NCBI GenBank assembly: GCA_938027685.1
Contig: CALJAM010000002.1
Location: 62,001-126,000 of the forward strand
DNA from: an uncultured Bryobacteraceae bacterium
GTDB taxonomy: Bacteria; Acidobacteriota; Terriglobia; Bryobacterales; Bryobacteraceae
Direction of reading: 5' to 3'
Length of the DNA stretch: 64,000 nucleotides
Both the position numbers and the translations under genes were made by a program. Below the pieces are notes generated by a model. That model saw only the letters and a program-made list of their open reading frames with translations, ran no database searches and was not told where the DNA came from. Each line of letters opens with the position of its first letter. Position 1 is the stretch's first letter. Positions 10,401 through 18,667 of the stretch are shown piece by piece.

Positions 10401-10545
10401 CGGGATTGATCCGGCCACCGGGAACCCGGTCCCGCCCCCGCCCACATTCATGCGGCTGCGCCTTCCCGACGGCAGTTACGACCCTGTGAACATCCAGCTC
10501 GGCAACCCGTTCCAAGCGCAGTTCGGATTGCGCTTCATATTCTGA
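7492..10545 (+). CDS. TonB-dependent receptor with carboxypeptidase-regulatory domain (Oar-like)
   Basis: Outer-membrane active-transport receptor of 1017 residues. Order: signal peptide (about 1-21, ending in CAAWGQ), a CarboxypepD_reg-like beta-sandwich (about 25-110, GQIVGTVYDPKQAVVPKAAI), a plug domain (about 130-250, with RRALQDLPINGRRFQDL and YAAEYGRSTGGVVNAITRSG), then a 22-strand-type barrel ending in FGLRFIF. Proteins of this class are abundant in Acidobacteriota and are usually assigned to uptake of large carbohydrates or other polymers; the substrate here is unknown. Transcription is divergent from aroC. The kinase gene starts 99 bases downstream. Confidence 0.92.
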   Translation: MSRLPVLLTAIGCLFACAAWGQSDANKGQIVGTVYDPKQAVVPKAAIKIRNLDTGLTRELVSNEVGQYRAVLLDPGRYEVTAEAPGFAPTTVSGLVVNVGSTVSADIRLQVASTTTLVEVGEALVSVAPAASAVVDRRALQDLPINGRRFQDLALVTPTVQVDPQRGQISIAGQRGIYSNVMVDGADYNQPFFGGIRGGERSNLIFTVPQSAIQEFQVVATGYAAEYGRSTGGVVNAITRSGSNEFHGEAFYQLRHKELGWKTPFNRQSLETQHQFGGAAGGPIRRDRLFFFGAVERQQTRNPRLVFFPQLRRVTPSPATSEAYTHYLGLETPFTQTNDGTALTARTDQQFPGGSRLTFRYNFSDATALNATTTGTRIEPTIDRALSNNGTEKDRTHTGSTQFTWVLGPSLVNDTRFAASYEIRPRLTNSRTPQVSSVIGRFGGVDFLPTVQDDMRIQITNGLSFMRGSHTLKIGLDYNRLGTFQTFGFNQFGAFAISGTDPNVHLDILSLGGAVANRFDDRSVTYRRQIGNLLAEYSVHQAALYAQDSWRVSSALTLDYGLRWEGQWNPTPEANNANLVNLVKGFRFPIGSFDPTIIPDAPNQFMPRFGFAWTPTTSRRTVVRGHTGIFYAATPMLLFAGPMNNYRWPPGDVSIQLPRSGSTVYRDLLAAGVDLNRYSLDKLPVLDVEVVQRAAAGGGAAPDPLRGANLLAMASDFRNPRSWQAGLGADREVARNLVAGIQLHYVNTVHLQRNRDFNLPEPVIRPTDKSLRPFFGLRSGRSRPIPTLGSLWVRESGSRSMYRGLTLSTQYRSRRLQFGAFYTASETFSYDDNERDATGVRYENSFNLAPEYGYSDLDMRHQFTGYAVASLFWGIDLAATFRANSGRPIDPRTGADSNEDLGGPDRAYKAPGVPYQRNSFRNRGYRTVDFRFLKNFPVRERLRVQFSCEMFNMFNFDNVVYAGTNLNYGVGIDPATGNPVPPPPTFMRLRLPDGSYDPVNIQLGNPFQAQFGLRFIF

Positions 10546-10644
10546 AGCTCGCGGATCTGTTGTTGCGGCAAGCCGCGTGAGGGCGAGCGACTGCCTACTC
10601 CCGCCGGGTCGCGTCGTGCGAAAATACCGGGATAACACCCGACA

Positions 10645-12933
10645 GTGGCTAAGCGGTCCGAGCGGGAGGCTGTTCTGGATTCCTTGAGCGAGGGAGTGGT
10701 GTTGCTCGACGCCATGGGCCGCGTCGAAGCCGCCAACCCGGCTGCCCGGCGGATCCTGGGGGATGGACTGATTGCAGCGCACCCTCGGGAGTGGGCCTCC
10801 TGTTGCGGGCTGTTTGCACGCGACGGCCGCGTTCCCGCCGCAAGTTCTGATCTGCCGCCGGAGGCCGTGCTGGCGGGCGCTTCCGCCTGCGAGCAGGAGT
10901 TCGTGGTGCGGCGCGCCGATCTGTCCGGCGAGCTGCACATCCGCATACGGGCGCTTCCCCGGGAGGGCGGCGGCGTCCTCTGCCTAGTGCAGGATCTCAC
11001 CGAGTTCCGTGAAAAGGAAAGGGAACTCTCGCGCTCGCTCGAGCAGGCTCAGGAAACTCTGCGCAAGTTCATCCGCGGGGTCGAGCAGAGCCCGGCTTGC
11101 GTGGTGATCACCGACGTCGAGGGCCGGATCGAGTACGTCAATCCCAAGTTCACCGAGCTCACCGGTTACACCCCGGAGGAAGTCTACGGGAAGAACCCGC
11201 GGATCCTGAAATCGGGGTACACTCCGCCGGAAGAGTACAGGCGGCTGTGGGAGACCATTCTGGCCGGCCGACAATGGAGCGGCGAGTTCGTCAATCGCAA
11301 GAAGAACGGCGAGCTGTACTGGGAATTTGCCCGAATCTCGCCGCTGCAGGGACCGGACGGCGCCATCACGCACTTCATCGCCATCAAGGAAGACATTACC
11401 GAGCGCAAGCGTTTCGAACGGGAGATCGGGCAGGCCAACGACCGGTTGCGCGCCGTGATCGAAACGTCTCCCCTGGCGATTTGCACACTGGATGAGGAGG
11501 GACGTGTCACGAGTTGGAACGGCGCGGCCGAGCGCATTTTCGGGTGGCAGGCTGGCGAGGTGTTGGGTCGGCTCCTGCCGGTGGTTCCCGAAGAGTTCAG
11601 TCTTGCTTTCTGGACCCGATTCGAAGAGGCGCGGTGCGGCCGGGCTTTCGGCAGCCTGCAGGGCTCTGGCCGACGCAAGGACGGCCGGCGCCTGGAGGTC
11701 GAGGTCTGGGGCGCACCTTTGGCCTGCGGGCACTCGGTGAAAAGCGTCGTGCTCCTTTTCGCCGACGTCACCGAGCGCAAGTGGCTCGAGGAACAGCTTC
11801 GGCAGGCTCAGAAAATGGAGGCCCTGGGCCGGCTGGCGGGCGGCGTGGCGCACGATTTCAACAACCTCCTGACGATCATCAGCGGCTACGCCGAACTGTT
11901 GCTCACGCAGGTGAACGAGTCTGTCCGCGAAGATGTGCGAGCGATTCTCGAGGGCGCCGAAAGGGCTACGGCCCTGACCAAGCAATTGCTGGCTCTAAGC
12001 CGGCGTCAAGCCAGCCAGCCGCGGCTCGTCGATCTGAACGAAATCATCCGCGGCATGGAGAAGATCATCCGGCGGGCGCTCGGCGAGCACGTAATCCTCG
12101 AAGTGTCGCTGCGCTCCTCGCTGTGGCCCGTCAAAGCCGACCCCGGACAGATCGAACAAATTCTTCTGAACCTCGCTGTGAACGCCCGGGACGCGATGCC
12201 GCGAGGCGGCCGCCTGGTGATCGCCACGGCCAACTGCACTCGCACCGAGGCCGCCGCAGTACGCCTGCCGCCGGGCCAGTACGTTCGGCTGACGGTCAGG
12301 GACAACGGCGAGGGTCTCGATCCGGAAACGCGCCGACACGTTTTCGAGCCGTTCTTCAGCACGAAGCCGGCCGACAAGGGCACCGGCCTGGGGCTCGCTA
12401 TCGTCTACGGCATCGTCAAGCAGAGCGGCGGCGAAGTATTCGTGGACAGCCGTCCCGGCGAAGGCTCGGTTTTCACCATCTACCTGCCGCGGGCCAGCGG
12501 GATTCCGGAGTCGCGCGTGACGGCGGCGCCCGAGCCACCTAGGCCGGCGCGCGGAGAAACGATCCTGCTGGTCGAAGACGAAGATGCCGTGCGGCGCCTG
12601 GTGCGGAACATGCTCACACGTCACGGCTATGTAGTGCTCGATGCGCCGGGCGGAGACCAGGCCATCCGACTTTTCGAACGGCACCCAGACCGGGTGGATC
12701 TGCTGCTCACCGACGTCGTCATGCCGGGCATGAGCGGCCGCGAGCTCGCCGCGAGGCTGCGCGCGATCCGCCCCGAGCTCAAGGTCGTCTACATGTCGGG
12801 CTATACCGGCGACGTGCTGGGCGATCGCAGCGCCCTCGAGCCCGGGACCACGCTCATCCCAAAGCCGTTCTCCCCTCGGACGCTGCTACGGCACCTGCGC
12901 GAAGTCCTGGCCGGCCCGCCTCGCGTCGGCTGA
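10645..12933 (+). CDS. Hybrid PAS sensor histidine kinase with C-terminal receiver
   Basis: Cytoplasmic signal-transduction kinase of 762 residues with no transmembrane segment. Order: PAS-like (about 10-110), PAS (about 142-258, [20 protein letters not shown]), PAS (about 268-385), dimerisation/phosphoacceptor domain with H403 in [13 protein letters not shown], ATPase domain (N box near 505, DNGEGL near 552, [13 protein letters not shown] near 578) and receiver (about 638-755) with phospho-acceptor D690 in [10 protein letters not shown]. The start is a GTG without clear Shine-Dalgarno. There is no output domain, and no response regulator lies nearby, so its target is not encoded beside it. 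Soluble kinases of this layout sense redox, light or small ligands through the PAS domains. Confidence 0.92.
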   Translation: MAKRSEREAVLDSLSEGVVLLDAMGRVEAANPAARRILGDGLIAAHPREWASCCGLFARDGRVPAASSDLPPEAVLAGASACEQEFVVRRADLSGELHIRIRALPREGGGVLCLVQDLTEFREKERELSRSLEQAQETLRKFIRGVEQSPACVVITDVEGRIEYVNPKFTELTGYTPEEVYGKNPRILKSGYTPPEEYRRLWETILAGRQWSGEFVNRKKNGELYWEFARISPLQGPDGAITHFIAIKEDITERKRFEREIGQANDRLRAVIETSPLAICTLDEEGRVTSWNGAAERIFGWQAGEVLGRLLPVVPEEFSLAFWTRFEEARCGRAFGSLQGSGRRKDGRRLEVEVWGAPLACGHSVKSVVLLFADVTERKWLEEQLRQAQKMEALGRLAGGVAHDFNNLLTIISGYAELLLTQVNESVREDVRAILEGAERATALTKQLLALSRRQASQPRLVDLNEIIRGMEKIIRRALGEHVILEVSLRSSLWPVKADPGQIEQILLNLAVNARDAMPRGGRLVIATANCTRTEAAAVRLPPGQYVRLTVRDNGEGLDPETRRHVFEPFFSTKPADKGTGLGLAIVYGIVKQSGGEVFVDSRPGEGSVFTIYLPRASGIPESRVTAAPEPPRPARGETILLVEDEDAVRRLVRNMLTRHGYVVLDAPGGDQAIRLFERHPDRVDLLLTDVVMPGMSGRELAARLRAIRPELKVVYMSGYTGDVLGDRSALEPGTTLIPKPFSPRTLLRHLREVLAGPPRVG

Positions 12934-12952
12934 AGCCTTCCCGGGAAACAAT

Positions 12953-13976
12953 TCAAAAACTGCGGAGGCTTTCGATCTGTCCGATCCAGGCCTCGACGAG
13001 ACGTTCCGGATTCGCGCACCTCGGCGTCGCCGTCAGCCACACGGAGACCGCGCCGCCGAATGTCGGCAGCCGGGCCTTCAGGAAGAGCCGCCGGCACTCG
13101 CGGTACGACTCCCACGTCGGGAGCCGCCATGGATAGACGAGGCAGGCGATCACATGCTCTACGCGCGCCGGACCGGCATAGGACGGCAGCTGAACCAGGT
13201 CCTGACGGTGTTCCTCACGCAAAGCGTAGTGCCATTCCTCGCGCTCCCGTCACTCGAACTCCTCCCAATGCCGCTTGTAGTTGGCGTCCACGATCAGTGA
13301 ACCCCACTTCCACTCCAGCCAATGGTCTGGGATCAGCGCGGCTTGCGTTCCCCAGCCCGGCGGGTCCCGCTCCGGCGGCTCCACTGTCTCGCGCAATCTT
13401 CCTGTCCTGAGGATGGCGCCCGTGCGACGCGTCAGGCGCTGAAGAATTGTCTCCACCCAGGCCTCGAAGAACTGATCCATGGGAAGGAACCAGGGCACTC
13501 CTTCCAGATCGCTCAGCCCAGCCAACCCGCGCTCTTCCGCGGTCCATTCGATGGCCTGGATTCCCTCCTGCGGCGCCGTCGTTTTCATGGGCCGCCGCAA
13601 CCAGGCATCCAACAACAGCGGCGGAGGTAGCAGGGTAGCGACGTCGCGGACCGCCAAAAGTAGGCGTCCCGCCCATTCGACCATCCGGTGGATGAGGGCG
13701 CCGCACTCCTGCTGGGTTTCCAGTGACCGGATCTCGAGTTCGAGGCAGTAAGCGGACGGCGGCGCGAAGCTCGCCGTCGTCGCCCAGTTCAGGAAAAGCG
13801 CCGAGCACCCGGAGAAAGCCCGCTCCCGTCAGGCGCTGCCGTACGTAGAGCTTCCAGCGCACCTTGCCGCGCGGCGCCGGGAGAACCTCTTCGACCATCT
13901 CGAACCGCCGTTCCAGCGCCTTTAAGAGCGCTTCCAGGCGGGCCAAAACCTTGACAGCCAACACCCAGCCCGACAC
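12953..13976 (-). pseudogene. mcrC: McrC-like restriction endonuclease subunit, disrupted
   Basis: Remnant of the nuclease partner of the McrB-like ATPase. Three pieces join into one McrC-like protein. Piece one runs from the GTG at 13976 (SGWVLAVKVLARLEALLKAL). Near 13752-13758 a one-base shift is needed to continue as AYCLELEIRSLETQQE. A TGA at 13250-13252 (after HWEEFE) then interrupts the frame, which continues without a shift as REREEWHYALREEHRQDL to the TGA at 12953. The MDQFFEAWVETI and IPDHWLEW..SLIVDANYK blocks match the PD-(D/E)xK region, but the expected Lys of DAK is Asn (DAN). Frame-consistent sequence without a start codon also links it to the McrB stop. Homology is inferred from motifs and position. 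Confidence 0.68.
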
Positions 13977-14066
13977 TTTGCGCGCGGCGCGCTTCGGCAG
14001 AGGGAGAGCGAGCGGTTGGGGAGCTACCTTCCAGCCGGTCTCCGCCAGCGCGGCTCCGATGCCGGG

Positions 14067-15934
14067 TCACTCGAATCGCGGCTGAATCACCCGGCCGAGA
14101 TCGTGCCGCACGCTCAGCGGCGACAGCAGCGGGATGGCGCTGGCGCGGGCGCCGGTCACCAGTCGCAGGACGAACTCCGCACCCTCGAACTCAATCTCGC
14201 CCTGCGTCTTGAGCACAGTGAAATGCAAGGGGTTCTGCTCGAGGAACTGGCGCGCCAGCCGCGTCGCGATTGCAACGGCCTCACGGCCCCTCCGTCCTCC
14301 GAAAATTTGAACGACCGGCCGCCGGAGGACGCGGTAATCCGCGGCTTCCGGACAGAGCTCGGGCCGTGCGTTGCTACGAGTGTGCTCACTGAAACTTTTT
14401 AGCCACTGCGAGTAAGCGCGGGTCTGCTCGCCGAATCCGCTCACGTAACCCTGCGCAAGATACTCCTCGAGCAACGGCGCCAGTCGCAGGCGCAGAGTCT
14501 CTGCCGCACGATCATCGTTTTGCACCATGAAATAGGCATGCCCCGGCAGAAGGCAGAATGCTTCGCCGGAAGCGTACTCCACGGAGTTATCGAGCAGCCC
14601 GCGGTACGCTTCCAGGGCCATTGCGGCTCCGGACCGCTCAACCACATCCGGATGCTTCCACGGGTTGATGAAACGGAGGCGCCGGCGGATGGCGATGTCC
14701 ACGAGCGCGATGCTGCGGTCGGCGCTGTGGGTGGTGCCCAGGATGTGAAGGTTGCGCGGGAGTCGGAAACGCCTTCCGAAAGGATCACCGAAATCATAGG
14801 GCAGTTCGATCTGGCGCTCGTATTCAGGCTCCGTTTCCAGCAGGGAGATCGCGTCTCCCGGCACCTTCGCGAGGTCGGGGCGATTGATCTCGTCGATGTG
14901 CAGCAGATAGGGCCTATTCGGGTGGGCGAGCGCGTCCGCAGCCGCCTCCATGAGAAATCCGCGAGCCGGTGCGAAGCGGAAACCCAAATGATCTGCGGTC
15001 GCCACCGGGGCCAGCCCCCGATGAAGTTCTCGTAGGAGGTGTCGGGGTGGAACTGAATCGAGCGGCCGAAGCCTTCATACGCGCCTTTCAGCAGCATCCG
15101 CGCCATGCGGGTCTTGCCGGTCCCCGGCGGCCCCTGGAGAATTACGTAGCGGTAGAGTCGAAGGATCTCGAGAACCTGGTCCTCTTCCACAACCGGAAGC
15201 AGCCGGCTTTGCCGGCCCTCGCGAATTTCGTCCGCGTCCTTCTGCGCCGCCCTAAGCAGCTCCGCGCCGCGCTCTTTGATGTAAAGGTCGAGGAAGGCCG
15301 CGGCGGCTTTCGAAGTGAGGCTTTGCTCGTCGGGCTCGGGCACGTAGAAACCGTAAATGACCTTGCCGTACTTTTCCAAGACCGGTTTGTGTTGCGGGAA
15401 CTGCCTTCTCACCTTGGCCGGGACGTCAAGATCGATGCGGGTGGGATCCTGCTTGGCCCAGGCAGAAAAGCGGCATGATTCGCTCCGCAGCCAGGCGCAG
15501 ACCGCCTGAACCTTACGCGCGTGACCGGGTCGGCCGAGGATGGCTTCATCCGGCGCAAGCCGGTTGGTGCCCGCGACCAAACCGAAGAGGGCGGGGCTTT
15601 GCTCCACGGGGAAGACCGCCAAGGACAGGCCGCCGTACGGGCCCGAGGAGGGATTGGATTTGTGGATCCAAGCCGCGAAAGGCACGCCGTCCGCGGGCTC
15701 GGGGGCGCGAGGCGTGATCTCCCGCTCCGCCTGCTCCTTGTTGTAACGCCGGCCTTCGGCCCCGAGGATCGCCCTGAAGGCTCGCTGGGCCCGTTCATGC
15801 CGGTTGGCAACTCCCGGCGCGTGGATCAAGTTCACGAGCGGTTGCAGGCCATGCCCGCTCGCATCATTTGCTGATCGGCCCGCGTTCGGCTTTCCCGTGA
15901 GCCATTCCCTGCATTGCAGGGTGTGCCTGCTCAA
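14067..15934 (-). pseudogene. mcrB: McrB-like AAA+ NTPase of a modification-dependent restriction system, frameshifted
   Basis: Motor subunit of an McrBC-type system that would cut modified DNA. The N-terminal part (about 1-220) is a DUF3578-like domain. Walker A reads LQGPPGTGKTRMARML, followed by FHPDTSYENFIGG, a hallmark of this family. The frame then fails: restoring one G near 15014-15015 (minus strand GGGGGCTGG to GGGGGCCTGG) gives GGLAPVATADHLGFRFAP and continues through Walker B LLHIDEINRPDLAKV to HSADRSIALVDIAIRRRL and the TGA at 14067. In McrB the last motif is normally NTAD-RS; here it is HSAD-RS. The start is taken at 15934, overlapping the end of the esterase gene by four bases. 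A sequencing error in the G/C run could mimic this single frameshift. Confidence 0.75.
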
Positions 15935-17472
15935 GGCTTTGGTTGATTGGCCTCGCCCGGCAGCCGCGCGTCGGGCCAGTCATCGGAGCGGAAGGGCGAG
16001 GCGGGCAGGCCTTCGGCGTTGAAGAGCGTGGCTTCAGGGAAATTCGCCCAGGCGTAGCGCACAGCCACGGGCTCTTTCACTTCATCGCTCCATACCAAGA
16101 CCGTGTCGCCCTCAATCGCCGCCTGTGCGGGATGGAAAACGCGGTCGGCCCCCGCGACCAAGAATTCCTTGAGCGCGCCCCGCGCCCGCAGGCCGCCGCC
16201 TACGTGATCGAACCAAACGCGCAGCCGACTGCCTTCGCGCGTCAGCTGCCGAAAGATCGGGCCCGAGTGAACGATCTTTTCGCCATAGACGAGGGCGCGT
16301 GCGGCCAGCGCCAACCTCAGCCCCACGTCCTGCTTGTTCTTGGGATGAATGTCGTGGGCTTCGCCGATGTCAATGGTCACCGCCATGCCCGTGTTGCGTA
16401 GCTCGAGGGTATTCAACTGTGCTTCCTGCACCACGGACCAGTAACCCTCGGGCGACGCATTCGCGTAGCTGGCCAGTTGCACGAACAGGAACGGGAAGTC
16501 GCCTTGGCCCCAGGCCTGCCGCCAGTCCCGAATCATGGCTTCGAACAGCGTGCGATAGAGACGGGCTAGCGCATTGGCATTGCTCTCGCCCTGATACCAG
16601 ATCGCGCCGCGGATGGCGTAGGGCGTGAGCGGGTGGATCATGGCGTTGAACAGGCCGGCCGGCGTGTGCGGATGGCCGGGACCCATAGGTTGACCCGGAC
16701 GCGGCGGGGGCTCACGTCCCTCTCTTTTGGCTTCCGCCGCACGCTGTTCCCACTGTCTGAGAGCTTCCTGATAACGTTGCTTCGCCCGGGGCCAATTCAC
16801 CAGCACCCGATTCCATTCGATCAGGTAGGTTTGCAGCGTCGGCTCGGAAATGAGCGTGGCGCGGCTGGTCCAGGCCTGCGCCGGGGTGCCTCCCCAGGCG
16901 GATTGGATCATGCCCACAGGAATCCCCAGCTTCTCGTGCAAATGGCGTGCGAAAAAGTAAGCGACGGCCGAAAAGCTTCTCACGCTTTCGGGACTACAGG
17001 GCTGCCACGAACCCTCCACGTCCTCCAGAGGTTCCTCGGACGTCTTCAGCGCCACCTTGAAGAGGCGGATGCGCGGGTAGTTCGCGGCTGCAATCTCCTT
17101 CTCCGCGTCACGCGAGCGCTCGACAGGCCACGCCATGTTGGACTGGCCGGAAGCCACCCAGACCTCGCCGACCAATACATCGCGCACCGTCACCGTATTC
17201 CTTCCGGAAATGACCAGCTCATGAGGGCCGCCCGCGGGCATGGGGCGCAGCCAGGCTTCCCAGCGGCCCGCAGCATCGGCCGCCGTGGACACTGTCTGGC
17301 CGGCGAATCGCACGGTGATGCTCTCCCCCGCGTCGGCCCATCCGTAAATGCGCACGGGATGCTCCCGCTGGAGGAGCATGTGATCGCTGATCAGCGCGGG
17401 CAGCCGCACGTCGGCGGACGAAAAGACCGCGCTCACGAACAATACCCCGAGCAAGCGCCGCGAATGCGTCAT
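15931..17472 (-). CDS. Sialate O-acetylesterase-like SGNH hydrolase (exported)
   Basis: Predicted periplasmic carbohydrate esterase removing O-acetyl groups from sugars. It has 513 residues. Residues 1-20 are a signal peptide (RRLLGVLFVSAVFSSA). The sequence DHMLLQREHPVRIYGWA is typical of the N-terminal beta domain of this family. The catalytic Ser lies in VWVASGQSNMAWPVE near residue 115, and the second block IWYQGESNAN is near 290. HDIHPKNKQDVG near 380 carries the family Asp-x-x-His (D-I-H). Family knowledge: related enzymes act on sialic acid or on acetylated xylan. The stop overlaps the McrB-like start by four bases. Confidence 0.88.
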   Translation of the reverse strand: MTHSRRLLGVLFVSAVFSSADVRLPALISDHMLLQREHPVRIYGWADAGESITVRFAGQTVSTAADAAGRWEAWLRPMPAGGPHELVISGRNTVTVRDVLVGEVWVASGQSNMAWPVERSRDAEKEIAAANYPRIRLFKVALKTSEEPLEDVEGSWQPCSPESVRSFSAVAYFFARHLHEKLGIPVGMIQSAWGGTPAQAWTSRATLISEPTLQTYLIEWNRVLVNWPRAKQRYQEALRQWEQRAAEAKREGREPPPRPGQPMGPGHPHTPAGLFNAMIHPLTPYAIRGAIWYQGESNANALARLYRTLFEAMIRDWRQAWGQGDFPFLFVQLASYANASPEGYWSVVQEAQLNTLELRNTGMAVTIDIGEAHDIHPKNKQDVGLRLALAARALVYGEKIVHSGPIFRQLTREGSRLRVWFDHVGGGLRARGALKEFLVAGADRVFHPAQAAIEGDTVLVWSDEVKEPVAVRYAWANFPEATLFNAEGLPASPFRSDDWPDARLPGEANQPKP

Positions 17473-17495
17473 GTTGGACTCTCCTGCCGAGCCGC

Positions 17496-18644
17496 CTATT
17501 CTACAACCTCGCTCTGCACGGCGGCCGCACGCGTGGCGGCGAGCAATCGGTTGAAACGTCCTTCAAGAATCGCCCGGCGGATCTCCCGCATGCGCGCGAA
17601 GTAAAAGTGCAGGTTGTGCAGCGTGGCGAGCGTCGCGAAGAGGATTTCGCCGGCTTGGAAGAGATGGCGCAGATAGGCTCGTGAGAAGTTGCGGCAGGTG
17701 TAACAGCCGCAGTTTTCATCCGGCGGCGCGGGATCGTCCTGGTAGCGCGCCTGCTTGATGACAAGCCGACCGCCGCTGGTGAACAGGCAGCCGTTGCGCG
17801 CGTTGCGGGTGGGCAGTACGCAATCCATCATGTCCACGCCGCGAGCCACGTACTCGGCCAGTTCCTCCGGCAGGCCCACGCCCATCACGTACCGCGGTCG
17901 CCCGCGCGGCAGCAGGGGCAAGGTGACCTCGATCATTTCCAGGCTGAGCGCGCGCGGCTCGCCTACGCTCAGCCCGCCGACGGCGTAACCCTCGGCTTCC
18001 AGCTCCAGCAACTCGAGGGCACACTGGCGGCGCAGGTCGGCGTACATGGAACCCTGCACGATAGGGAACAGCGAGCCCACACTTTCTCCCTTATCGAGCT
18101 TTTCGCGGTAACGCGCGAAAGCGGCACGCGCCCAACGGACGGTGCGCGCCACCGACTGCCGTGCGGTTTCGTGGCCGGCAGGGTAAGGCAGGCACTCATC
18201 GAGCACCATCATGATGTCGCTGCCCAGCGCCGTCTGCACCTCCAACGTGGATTCGGGCGTGAACAGGTGGGCTTCTCCGTCCAGATGCGAACGGAACCAC
18301 ACGCCTTCGTCGGTGACCTGGCGCAAAGCCGCGAGGCTGAAAACCTGGAAGCCGCCGGAGTCCGTGAGGATCGCCCGCGGCCAGCTCATGAAGCGGTGCA
18401 GGCCTCCGAGCCGACGGATGACTTCGTGGCCGGGCCGCAGGAACAGATGGTAGGTGTTCGCCAGCAGGATCCGCGCATCGAGCTGCTCGATCAGGTCTCG
18501 TGGCGTGATGCCCTTCACCGTGGCCTGCGTGCCGACGGGCATGAAGACCGGGGTCTCCACCACGCCGTGCGGGGTGCGCAGCAGGCCCGCGCGGGCGCCT
18601 GTTTCCGGGCATTCCGCGACGATCTCGAATTCAACGCGCGCCAA
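17496..18644 (-). CDS. tgt: tRNA-guanine transglycosylase (queuine/preQ1)
   Basis: Exchanges guanine for the queuine precursor at wobble position 34 of Asp, Asn, His and Tyr tRNAs. It has 382 residues. Visible hallmarks: PVFMPVGTQATVKG near the N-terminus, DSGGFQVFSL (catalytic base Asp near residue 94), GGLSVGEP, MDCVLPTRNARNG (nucleophile Asp) and the zinc ligands CGCYTC with a downstream His in TLHNLHFYF. The start is a TTG at 18644 giving MARVEFEIVAECP; a nearby ATG is out of frame. It is divergent from the M28 peptidase gene with only 23 bases between the starts. Confidence 0.95.
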   Translation of the reverse strand: MARVEFEIVAECPETGARAGLLRTPHGVVETPVFMPVGTQATVKGITPRDLIEQLDARILLANTYHLFLRPGHEVIRRLGGLHRFMSWPRAILTDSGGFQVFSLAALRQVTDEGVWFRSHLDGEAHLFTPESTLEVQTALGSDIMMVLDECLPYPAGHETARQSVARTVRWARAAFARYREKLDKGESVGSLFPIVQGSMYADLRRQCALELLELEAEGYAVGGLSVGEPRALSLEMIEVTLPLLPRGRPRYVMGVGLPEELAEYVARGVDMMDCVLPTRNARNGCLFTSGGRLVIKQARYQDDPAPPDENCGCYTCRNFSRAYLRHLFQAGEILFATLATLHNLHFYFARMREIRRAILEGRFNRLLAATRAAAVQSEVVE

Positions 18645-18654
18645 GCGACCATTG

Positions 18655-18660
18655 TAAAAT
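18655..18660 (+). promoter_or_regulatory. Minus-10 box TAAAAT seven bases before an ATG (probable leaderless start)
   Basis: TAAAAT ends seven bases before the ATG at 18668. No Shine-Dalgarno is present. With a normal 6-7 base spacing, transcription would begin at or next to the A of ATG. The same layout occurs at 21856 and 60595. No strong minus-35 is seen (TTCAAC at 18630 has a 19-base spacer). Confidence 0.45.
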
Positions 18661-18667
18661 CGGGCGC

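Noticed and set aside
10564-10580. GC-rich stem after the second TonB receptor gene as a terminator
   Set aside because: The pairing GCGGC/GCCGC leaves too small a loop and no T-run follows.
12953-15934. A novel defence system in the McrBC region
   Set aside because: The parts match known McrB and McrC families and both are disrupted; no extra gene is associated.
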